16,200 nucleotides of DNA from Spirochaetales bacterium. Its GTDB lineage: Bacteria; Spirochaetota; Spirochaetia; Sphaerochaetales; Sphaerochaetaceae. The notes beneath the pieces were generated by a model that saw only the letters and a program-made list of their open reading frames with translations, had not been told where the DNA came from and did not search any database. The first letter of the stretch is position 1, and every line of letters begins with the position of its first letter. The DNA lies in contig JALFCJ010000111.1 in NCBI GenBank assembly GCA_022771185.1, positions 1 through 16,200 on the forward strand, read 5' to 3'. Below, in pieces: positions 6,247-13,720 of the stretch. Both the position numbers and the translations under genes were made by a program.

Positions 6247-8265
6247 TTAGTCTCTCTTCATTTTTTCCAAAGCATTTCTCAAGCCAGCGTTGACTCCACT
6301 AATAAGGCCTTTGTCTTCATTTAATATTCTTTCAGCTTCATTTCTTGCGTCTTCCAGAATATCTTGGTCTTCTGTTATCGAAGCGAACTTAAGTTTCAAG
6401 AATCCTGACTGCTTGTTACCAGACATCTCACCAGGTCCTCTTATCTCCAAGTCTTTTTCTGCTATTAAGAAACCATCATTCGTTTCACGCATGACCTTCA
6501 GTCTCTCTTTACCGTCCTCAGATAGATTGGGTTCGAAGACAAGGAAACAATATGACTGCAAGTCTGATCTTCCTACTCTTCCCCTCAGCTGGTGGAGGGC
6601 TGCCAAGCCAAAGCGTTCAGCGTGCTCGATAACCATACATGTTGCGTCAGGAATATCGATACCTACTTCTACTACGCTTGTTGAAACAAGGTATAGAAGC
6701 TTTTTCTCTCTGAAGTCTCTGAGTATTCTTATTTTCTCTTCTTCGTCGAGCTTTGAGTGGATTAAGGCTGAAGGTACTCCTGGGTATTTTTTCTGGAGAA
6801 ATGAATACATAGTAGTGACATCCCTTAGGTCAGAGTCGCCTTCATCATCGATTCTTGGATAAACAAAATAAGCTTGGTGCCCTCTCTGAAACTCCACTCC
6901 CACTGCCTCATACATTCTGTCTCTGTTCTGCGACGATACAGTATGAGTCTTGATGGGCTTTCTTCCTTTAGGCATGGAACGGATTATAGAAGTGTCCATG
7001 TCAGCAAAGACTGTCATTGCAAGAGTTCTTGGAATAGGAGTTGCAGTCATCATCAATACATGTGGTGTCTCTCCCTTTCTAGTCAAAGCTTCTCTTTGTT
7101 CCACGCCGAATCTATGCTGTTCGTCTATGATTACATATTTGAGGTTTTTAAATACTACATCAGAAGAGAAGAGAGCGTGTGTCCCTATAGCCAGGTCCAC
7201 TTCTCCTTCCCTCAATGCCTTCAGTAGCAGATTTCTTCCTTTGCCCTTTACTTCGCCTGTGACAAAGGCAATCCTTACTCCAAGGGGGGAAAGAAGCTCC
7301 GACGCCTTCTCGGCGTGCTGACGAGCCAGTAGTTCTGTAGGAGCCATAAATGCAACCTGCCCGCCTTTCTCAATAATAGAAAGGGCACTGATCCAGGCCA
7401 CAAGCGTCTTTCCCGCTCCTACATCTCCCTGCAGCAGTCTATACATAGGAGGAGTGGAAGATAAGTCTTCTCTTATTTCATCTATAGCTTTGTCTTGATC
7501 AGGAGTGAGAGAGAAGGGGAGAGACGAGATAAAAGCTTTCTCTAATTTAGATGGCTTAGCCTTCTTTATTGCTTTCTTACCTTTTTTTTCTCTTAGTATC
7601 GATAACTCCAAAAGAAGGAGCTCTGTAAAAGCGAGGGTCCTTCTTCCTTTTTCAATCTCTGTCTCATTCTTTGGCCAGTGGACGAAATTAAAAGCATCAG
7701 TTCTTGATACAAGTTTATTTCTATCTATTGTCTCTTGGGGGAGAATCTCATCAAAGGGAGAAAGAGAGACAAGAGCGAAGCGAGTTGCGTCTCTTACATT
7801 TTTTTGTTTTAGGTTCCCGCTTAAAGGATAGAGGGGGAGGATTTTTCCGATCCCGCACTCTTCTTTTGTCTTCTTTATTTCAAAGCGTGAAGTAGAGTAC
7901 TGGCCTTTATATTTCTGCACAGTGGCATTGAGGTACCAAGATGAATCGATTTTAAGTTGGTTCTTCAAAAAAGGTCTATTGAAGCAAAGGAGCGTTATTC
8001 TTTCTCCGTCGTCGTCTTCAGCATTCACTTTCAGTGTCATACCCATTTTGGGAGAGGGGAAAGTTTCATGGGAGAGTATTGTTATTCGACAGTTGACGCT
8101 GGGGTCGATGGAGGTGGCGTCATTCATTCTTCTTTCTTTTCTTCTGTCGTCGTAACCACGAGGTAACAACTCTACAGCATCCATCAGTGTGGATACTCCC
8201 AGCTTTTCAAACTCTCCTTTCAGTGCCTTTCCCACTCCGGGGACTTTAGTGATGCTTTCGTCCAT
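6247..8265 (-). CDS. recG: ATP-dependent DNA helicase RecG
   Basis: Branch-migration helicase that remodels stalled replication forks and Holliday junctions. It has 672 residues (E. coli RecG has 693). The N-terminal wedge/OB region starts with ITKVPGVGKALKGEFEKLGV and LLPRGYDDRR. Superfamily-2 helicase motifs follow: Walker A GDVGAGKT (about residue 280), FMAPTELLARQHA, DEQHRFG (about 380), MTATPIPRTLA (about 410), STSVVEVGIDIPDA and the RecG-typical HQLRGRVGRS (about 560). The ATG at 8265-8263 lies one base after the YggT-gene stop (TAATATG) and has no clear ribosome-binding site. Translation is therefore probably coupled to the upstream gene. It is the last gene of the oxidoreductase-dnaE-yggT-recG unit. 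Confidence 0.97.
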   Translation of the reverse strand: MDESITKVPGVGKALKGEFEKLGVSTLMDAVELLPRGYDDRRKERRMNDATSIDPSVNCRITILSHETFPSPKMGMTLKVNAEDDDGERITLLCFNRPFLKNQLKIDSSWYLNATVQKYKGQYSTSRFEIKKTKEECGIGKILPLYPLSGNLKQKNVRDATRFALVSLSPFDEILPQETIDRNKLVSRTDAFNFVHWPKNETEIEKGRRTLAFTELLLLELSILREKKGKKAIKKAKPSKLEKAFISSLPFSLTPDQDKAIDEIREDLSSTPPMYRLLQGDVGAGKTLVAWISALSIIEKGGQVAFMAPTELLARQHAEKASELLSPLGVRIAFVTGEVKGKGRNLLLKALREGEVDLAIGTHALFSSDVVFKNLKYVIIDEQHRFGVEQREALTRKGETPHVLMMTATPIPRTLAMTVFADMDTSIIRSMPKGRKPIKTHTVSSQNRDRMYEAVGVEFQRGHQAYFVYPRIDDEGDSDLRDVTTMYSFLQKKYPGVPSALIHSKLDEEEKIRILRDFREKKLLYLVSTSVVEVGIDIPDATCMVIEHAERFGLAALHQLRGRVGRSDLQSYCFLVFEPNLSEDGKERLKVMRETNDGFLIAEKDLEIRGPGEMSGNKQSGFLKLKFASITEDQDILEDARNEAERILNEDKGLISGVNAGLRNALEKMKRD

Positions 8266-8266
8266 A

Positions 8267-8872
8267 TTATAGAGGTATTCTCAATACTATGGTTCCAAGC
8301 CATGCCACAAGATACTTGACCATGAACCAGACAACAAGAACCAGACCCAGGGATATGAGGCTTACAGCCCTCTCGCTAAGGATTCTTCTCTTTGCAAAAC
8401 TTCTTACAAAATCAGTGACAGGCCTTGCTGCGCTTCCAATTCCATCTGCCATTCCCAACATCTGAGGGTTACGTGAGAAAGATGCTATCGTCTTGAACAC
8501 AAGGGCAAAGAAGAGGATCCAGAAATAAATAGAGAGGCCATAGTTCCAAAAAGCATACAAAAACACATATAAGAACATGGAGAGGGTGATAGTTCCATAG
8601 TATCCATAGTATTGGAGGATACTCTCCACAACTGATAATACTCCGATGGCGATGATAGGAGAGAAGTCAAGTCTTCCTATTACACTCTTCTTGCTCTGGA
8701 AGGCGCTCAAATAAGGGTCGACTACACGTCCGATCCAATAGATCCAGTTCTGACGTGAAGGACGAGGAAAAATCCAGGAGAATATGATTCTAACCCAGAT
8801 GAGAATAGAATATGCGTTTAAAAGCCTTGCAAGAAACAGCGAAAGCTTCATTAATATTACATTATTTACCAT
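8267..8872 (-). CDS. YggT-family membrane protein with two YggT repeats
   Basis: An integral membrane protein of 201 residues with two copies of the YggT pattern. The first (about 10-75) contains IRIIFSWIFP-like sequence (WVRIIFSWIFPRPSRQNWIY) and VDPYLSAFQ. The second (about 95-201) contains WILFFALVFKTIASF and ARPVTDFVRSFAKRR. About four hydrophobic helices are expected. E. coli YggT has the same two-repeat layout; function is uncertain, with links to osmotic adaptation or cell-envelope/division in other bacteria. The ATG at 8872-8870 is chosen over an in-frame TTG at 8887 because GGAGG lies eight bases before the ATG. It sits 23 bases after dnaE and one base before recG. Confidence 0.85.
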   Translation of the reverse strand: MVNNVILMKLSLFLARLLNAYSILIWVRIIFSWIFPRPSRQNWIYWIGRVVDPYLSAFQSKKSVIGRLDFSPIIAIGVLSVVESILQYYGYYGTITLSMFLYVFLYAFWNYGLSIYFWILFFALVFKTIASFSRNPQMLGMADGIGSAARPVTDFVRSFAKRRILSERAVSLISLGLVLVVWFMVKYLVAWLGTIVLRIPL

Positions 8873-8895
8873 TTTAGGCGCCTCCAAAGAAAAAG

Positions 8896-11800
8896 TTAGC
8901 TTACCCAGACCTTTTCGACAACATCCAACTCCATCAAACTATTGTAGAGATTTTGTGAATACTGGACGCTGCTTGTGCTTTTTAGTTTCAGTTCTTCCTC
9001 AGGTAGATCGCTGATAAAGAGAGAAACAGGTACACCGCCTTCGTTCTGTATCATTACTTCCATCAAGCTTGTCAGGGTCTTTCTGTTTATATCCACGTTT
9101 GCTTTTATCTTTATGTTGACTCTCTGTACCGCCAATGGCTCAAGCTCCGTTGGAGCTACGATATCGGAGATGACAAAGCTAAGTTTGTCGTCCCGCTTAT
9201 CGAACCTGCCTTTAAAGCCATAGATTCCATCTACTTCAGTCTTGCCCTCTATCTTTTCATAGACTTTTGTAAATACAGCGGCCTCCACATCTCCGTCCTG
9301 GGTCTGTATAGTCAGGAAGAGAAGCTTTCCTCCGCTCTTTTTACTTATGACCACCTTCTGTGCAATGATCTGTCCTATGATCTGGGTATCTTGGCCAAGA
9401 ATAATAGTATCGGGATCAGAAACATTTACTTTTACACATTCTTTAATTTCTTTCTCGTAACTATCCAAAGGATGACCTGAGATATAGAAACCTAAGAGTT
9501 CCTTCTCCATCTTCAGCTTCTCCAAGAATGGAAGAGGATCTGCACTCTTCATTTCAAACTCTCCCAGCATATCCTCTTCTTCTCCGCCAAAGAGTGAAAG
9601 CTGACCGAAGGCAGACTGTGATTTCTGGGCTTTGTCGAAGCGGAAAGCTTCGTCAAGGTTAGCAAGAAGTACTGCCCTGTCTGTGCCAAGTTCATCGAAG
9701 CAACCTGCCTTGATGAGACACTCCACGAGTCTGGAATTGAGAGTGGTCTCTCCCTGACGGGACAAGAAGTCCATAAATGACTTATATGGTCCGTTCTTCT
9801 CTCGTTCTGCGATTATGGAGTCTACTACGTTGGCTCCTACATTCTTAATAGCTGCTAGTCCATATAGGATTTCACCGTTATCTACAGAGAACTGTGTCTC
9901 GGATCTATTAATTGAAGGAGGGACTACTCTGATTCCATATTTCGGAGCAAGGTTCAAGTATTCTTTGAACTTGTCCGGGCTGTTCATTTCGTTTGTCAAG
10001 TTTGCAGCCAGGAATTCAGTGTTGTAGTTTGCCTTGAGGTATGCCGTCTGATAAGCGACGATGGAGTATGCAACGGCATGGGACTTATTGAATCCATATC
10101 CTGCAAACGGCTCCAGCATGTGGAATATTTCTTCAGCGTGCTCTTCAGTATATCCTTTCTTGACAGCTCCGGCCTTGAACTTTACAAGCTCCTTTGCCAG
10201 TGCCTCTACCTTCTTCTTACCCATGATTCTTCTCAGGATATCTGCTTCACCGAGAGTATATCCTGCGATGATCTGAGCTGTCTGCATTACTTGTTCCTGA
10301 TAGACGATGACTCCATATGTAGTCTTTAGTATAGGTTCCAAGGCAGGGTCAGGGTATGTAATAGGTGTCCTTCCCCACTTGGAGTCGATGTACTTTGGAA
10401 TAAACTGCATAGGACCTGGTCTATAGAGAGCGTTGAGAGCAACCAGCTCTTCTATGGTGCTTGGCTGAGCCTGCTTTAGAATATCCTGCATACCTGCTGA
10501 TTCGAACTGGAAGACATAAGCCGAGTCTCCACGGCAAAGCATGTCGAAAGTATTCTTATCTGTATCGCTGATTTTATTCAGGTCAAAATCAGGTTCCCTT
10601 TTGTGTATCAAATCTACAGCGTGCTTTAAGAGAGTAAGAGTCTTGAGACCCAAGAAGTCCATCTTTACTAGTCCGCACTCTTCGATCTGAAGCATGGTGT
10701 ACTGGCTTGCGAGACCTCCGCTTTTCTGGTCAGGTACACAGAGAGGAACATATTTATCCAGTGGCTCTCTTCCGATGACTACACCGGCGGCATGTAAAGA
10801 TGTGTGCCTGTTAAGGCCTTCCAAGCGGATTGCCGTATCGAAAAGTTCTTCATAGATTCCGCCTCTGTCCCTTACATCCTGAAGTTTTTTCTCAAACTTC
10901 AAGGCATCGGGAAGGTGCCATTTCTTCATTCCTGGGATCTCGTCAGGAACCAAAGCTGTAATCTTATTTGATTCATCGAAAGGAATATCAAGGACTCTAC
11001 ATACATCCTTTACTACTGCCTTCGGTTTCAGAGTACCGAATGTGGTGATCTGTCCTACAGAATCGTGGCCATAGTGCTCCGTGACATAGTCGATTACTTC
11101 TCCTCTTCTTTCGAAGCAGAAGTCAACGTCAAAGTCAGGGAGCGAGACACGTTCTGGGTTCAAGAATCTTTCGAAAAGAAGGTTATATTTAATAGGGTCT
11201 ACATCTGTAATGGTAGTTGTGTAGGCAACAAGAGAGCCGGCGCCTGATCCTCTTCCAGGGCCTACTGGAATATCGTGGGTCTTTGCCCAGTGAATATAGT
11301 CTCTGACGATCAAGAAGTAAGCAGGGAAGTCCATCTTTATTATGATGTCCAATTCATACTGGAGGCGCTGTTTAAGCTTTTCCAGTTCCTCTCCCTCTGC
11401 ATTCGGATACCTTGTCTTCAAACCTTCGTAAGAAAGGGCAGTAAGATACTCTGCATCGTCTTTATACTGAGGTGGAATCTGACACTTAGGAAGGACAGGG
11501 CCCGGGAAGTTGATTGTAAGTTGGCAGCGTTCCGCTATTTTCCCTGTATTCTCAATAGCTTCCGGGAAGTCTTTGAAAAGCTCCTCCATCTCCTCCGGGG
11601 ATCTGAAGTAGAACTCTCCCTCTTTATATCTCATTCTGTTCTTATCTGTTTTCTTAGATTGGGTTCCTATGCAGATAAGAGTGTCATGGGCATTCCAGTC
11701 GCTTTTATCTATGTAGTGGATATCGTTGGTACAGACGAGAGGAACATCCATCTCTTTAGATAATTTCGGCATTTCTCTTAGAACAATCTGTTCTTCTTCA

Positions 11801-12327
11801 AGTCCATGGTTCTGGATCTCTAAGTAGTATCTGTCGCCGAATAGATTCTTGAACCATTGAATTCTTTCTTTGGCTTCGGCTATTTTTCCTCCTAGAATAA
11901 GGCGTGGGATTTCTCCTGAGACGCATGCTGAGAGACAGATTAGATCCTCGCTATGAGACAAGAGACTCTCATCGTCGATTCTCGGTTTATAGTAATAACC
12001 TTCCTTCCAGGCAATGGAGTTTAATTCCATAAGATTGTGATAGCCTTTGTCTGACATGGCTATAAGGATCAAATGGTAATATTTTGCAGATGGATCTTTT
12101 ACATGCCTATCGTGGGTGTAGTAAAACTCACATCCCACCAAAGGGTTTATGCCATTGTCTTTGCATGCTTTATAGAAAGTAACGGCGCCATACATGTTTC
12201 CATGGTCTGTAAGTGCCAATGCATTCATGCCATATTCCTTGCATTTTGCTATGTAGCGGGGAATAGAAGCTGCAGAGTCAAGGAGTGAAAAGTCGCTGTG
12301 GTTGTGTAGATGAACAAAATTACTCAA
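8896..12327 (-). CDS. dnaE: DNA polymerase III alpha subunit DnaE
   Basis: Catalytic subunit of the replicative polymerase, 1143 residues (E. coli 1160). In order, it starts with a PHP domain with HLHNHSD (residues 6-12), LTDHGN (40-44), GCEFY and TNDIHY. Next comes the C-family polymerase core with PGRGSGAGSLVAY, catalytic PDFDVDF (about 395-401) and KMDFLGLK (about 552-559), the places of E. coli Asp401, Asp403 and Asp555. A helix-hairpin-helix/finger region and GYGFNKSHAVAYS follow, then a C-terminal OB fold (IIGQIIAQKVVISKKSGGKL). PHP metal ligands look intact, so proofreading by this domain is possible. The start codon is TTG (12327-12325) with GAGGA seven bases upstream; no ATG is available nearby. 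It begins 15 bases after the FAD-subunit stop, so it is probably co-transcribed with the oxidoreductase genes. Confidence 0.97.
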   Translation of the reverse strand: MSNFVHLHNHSDFSLLDSAASIPRYIAKCKEYGMNALALTDHGNMYGAVTFYKACKDNGINPLVGCEFYYTHDRHVKDPSAKYYHLILIAMSDKGYHNLMELNSIAWKEGYYYKPRIDDESLLSHSEDLICLSACVSGEIPRLILGGKIAEAKERIQWFKNLFGDRYYLEIQNHGLEEEQIVLREMPKLSKEMDVPLVCTNDIHYIDKSDWNAHDTLICIGTQSKKTDKNRMRYKEGEFYFRSPEEMEELFKDFPEAIENTGKIAERCQLTINFPGPVLPKCQIPPQYKDDAEYLTALSYEGLKTRYPNAEGEELEKLKQRLQYELDIIIKMDFPAYFLIVRDYIHWAKTHDIPVGPGRGSGAGSLVAYTTTITDVDPIKYNLLFERFLNPERVSLPDFDVDFCFERRGEVIDYVTEHYGHDSVGQITTFGTLKPKAVVKDVCRVLDIPFDESNKITALVPDEIPGMKKWHLPDALKFEKKLQDVRDRGGIYEELFDTAIRLEGLNRHTSLHAAGVVIGREPLDKYVPLCVPDQKSGGLASQYTMLQIEECGLVKMDFLGLKTLTLLKHAVDLIHKREPDFDLNKISDTDKNTFDMLCRGDSAYVFQFESAGMQDILKQAQPSTIEELVALNALYRPGPMQFIPKYIDSKWGRTPITYPDPALEPILKTTYGVIVYQEQVMQTAQIIAGYTLGEADILRRIMGKKKVEALAKELVKFKAGAVKKGYTEEHAEEIFHMLEPFAGYGFNKSHAVAYSIVAYQTAYLKANYNTEFLAANLTNEMNSPDKFKEYLNLAPKYGIRVVPPSINRSETQFSVDNGEILYGLAAIKNVGANVVDSIIAEREKNGPYKSFMDFLSRQGETTLNSRLVECLIKAGCFDELGTDRAVLLANLDEAFRFDKAQKSQSAFGQLSLFGGEEEDMLGEFEMKSADPLPFLEKLKMEKELLGFYISGHPLDSYEKEIKECVKVNVSDPDTIILGQDTQIIGQIIAQKVVISKKSGGKLLFLTIQTQDGDVEAAVFTKVYEKIEGKTEVDGIYGFKGRFDKRDDKLSFVISDIVAPTELEPLAVQRVNIKIKANVDINRKTLTSLMEVMIQNEGGVPVSLFISDLPEEELKLKSTSSVQYSQNLYNSLMELDVVEKVWVS

Positions 12328-12342
12328 TATTATTTCCTCAAA

Positions 12343-13257
12343 TTAGCCCTGTTCTATTGAAGATGGGGCGAGAACCTTTGCGTTGATGCCATTGATCATG
12401 TCTTCAAGAATATTATTAAGTCTTCGTTTCTGAAGATTTGTAATATTAGGCGTGACGGCATTAATAAAGGTATAGATTATCTGTAATAACTGTGAGAACT
12501 CCTCTTCTGAGAGAGGGAAGTGCAGCTGCATAAGAATGTTATCAAGATCTTTCGAGTAGACAATACCCTTAGTGGGGAAGGTTATGGCAAAGTGAGGATT
12601 GATGAGAGTATCCATCTGTCCCTCTCTTGCCGTGAACGCCACTGCAACAGCATTGTCTGGGTCGTCGATATATGATCCTTCTTCTTTGAAATATGAATAA
12701 TCAGAGGAGAGAAGGGAGACTCTTACTCTTGTAATGAGACTTCTTGGAGGGAGGGTCACCATTCCATCCTTTGATTCGTTGAGCATCAAAGAAATAGGAA
12801 TCCATCTGGATTTTACAGTCTTCTTTCTTACGCTTCTTACTTCTGCGTTGGCCCCCAGAGTAATGAGGGTGCCAGGGAGAGTAGTCATAGGATTTCTGGC
12901 AGCTATGGCTCCCCCGAAGGTTGCACGACCTGTAATGAGGGGGCTGCCTATGGCAAGGATATTAGATTTCAGAACCTCAGGAATATAGTTCCTGTGGTTT
13001 TTCAAAATACTATCCAATGTAACGGTAGCTCCGATTTCGATCATTCTATCGTTTCTTGTGATTTTCTTCAGTTCCTCGATACCCTTAAGATATACAATCT
13101 CCGAGTCAGTACTTCTCGAAGGGTAAGACTTCGGCCGTGTCATTATATTGGTACCCCCGGCCCAAATCTGTACATTTGGGTATCTGAGTACTGTCTGGCT
13201 ATATTCAGCCAAGTTTTCTGGAGTATGGATAGAAGGGGAGTTAAGACCTTCGTACAT
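12343..13257 (-). CDS. Xanthine-dehydrogenase-type FAD-binding subunit
   Basis: Medium subunit of an XDH/CO-dehydrogenase-like complex. It would pass electrons between FAD and the iron-sulfur subunit in the cytosol. It has 304 residues, near the usual 280-300. FAD-contact motifs are recognisable: AGGTN (residues 33-37, usually AGGTDL) and TFGGA (113-117, usually T-I/L-G-G-N) followed by a TLPGTLITLGANAEV strand. IGATVTLDSIL (75-85) is the usual strand after the first motif. A C-terminal CO_deh_flav_C-like region follows (FKEEGSYIDDPDNAVAVAF). AAGGAGG lies before the ATG at 13257-13255, which overlaps the end of the [2Fe-2S] gene by 17 bases. The second motif is somewhat divergent (Ala for Asn). 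FAD binding is likely; the true substrate of the complex is unknown. Confidence 0.85.
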   Translation of the reverse strand: MYEGLNSPSIHTPENLAEYSQTVLRYPNVQIWAGGTNIMTRPKSYPSRSTDSEIVYLKGIEELKKITRNDRMIEIGATVTLDSILKNHRNYIPEVLKSNILAIGSPLITGRATFGGAIAARNPMTTLPGTLITLGANAEVRSVRKKTVKSRWIPISLMLNESKDGMVTLPPRSLITRVRVSLLSSDYSYFKEEGSYIDDPDNAVAVAFTAREGQMDTLINPHFAITFPTKGIVYSKDLDNILMQLHFPLSEEEFSQLLQIIYTFINAVTPNITNLQKRRLNNILEDMINGINAKVLAPSSIEQG

Positions 13258-13720
13258 TTCTCTTCCTCCTTATGTCCAAAGCTTTTGTAACAACGTTTAC
13301 TTCGTCTGCCGTCTCCATGCAGTTACATTTGACCACACTCATTGTCCTCTTTATTTCATCTGGGGTAGTTTCCTCTGAAGAAATAAGGGACTCGAAAATA
13401 AGAGAGCGGGAGGCATAACAATCTTTACAGGGTTCCACCCCTGCCATTTCATAAGCTTTGGCTATATCCTTCATGTTCCTGGTCTTTTGGAACTGGTCGA
13501 AGGTGATGATATTTCTTCCTTTTAGTTCAAATGCCGGCACCATGCATGACAGTTCTGCTTTTCCGTCTATGAGTACTGCGCATAAGCCGCACATTCTTCC
13601 TTTGCAGTGTGCGTTATTACTTTGGTTATCAAGATTCTCCTGAAGAATCAGGGATAGTGGCTTATTTGAGTTGAGGGAGAGGGTAAGGGTCTTACCGTCA
13701 ACAGTGCAGTCTATCTTCAT
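13241..13720 (-). CDS. Xanthine-dehydrogenase-type [2Fe-2S] subunit
   Basis: Small electron-transfer subunit of 159 residues with two [2Fe-2S] clusters. The plant-type cluster uses Cys39, 44, 47 and 59 (C-x4-C-x2-C-x11-C; CKGRMCGLC). The helical second cluster uses Cys98, 101, 132 and 134 (C-x2-C-x30-C-x-C; PCKDC and KCNC). All eight ligands of the family are present. The usual QCGxCTPG around the second cluster, which faces molybdopterin in known enzymes, is changed to PCKDCYAS. The ATG at 13720-13718 is chosen because it overlaps the upstream stop as TAATG, has AGGAGGAG upstream and matches the family start. An in-frame extension to 13804 would add 28 very basic, unrelated residues inside the neighbour. 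No signal peptide is seen, so it is cytosolic. Confidence 0.88.
   Translation of the reverse strand: MKIDCTVDGKTLTLSLNSNKPLSLILQENLDNQSNNAHCKGRMCGLCAVLIDGKAELSCMVPAFELKGRNIITFDQFQKTRNMKDIAKAYEMAGVEPCKDCYASRSLIFESLISSEETTPDEIKRTMSVVKCNCMETADEVNVVTKALDIRRKRNVRRS

Noticed and set aside
11275..11763. A 162-codon open frame on the + strand opposite dnaE
   Set aside because: It is antisense to conserved DnaE polymerase-core and PHP-proximal sequence, with no start signal and no recognisable protein features.
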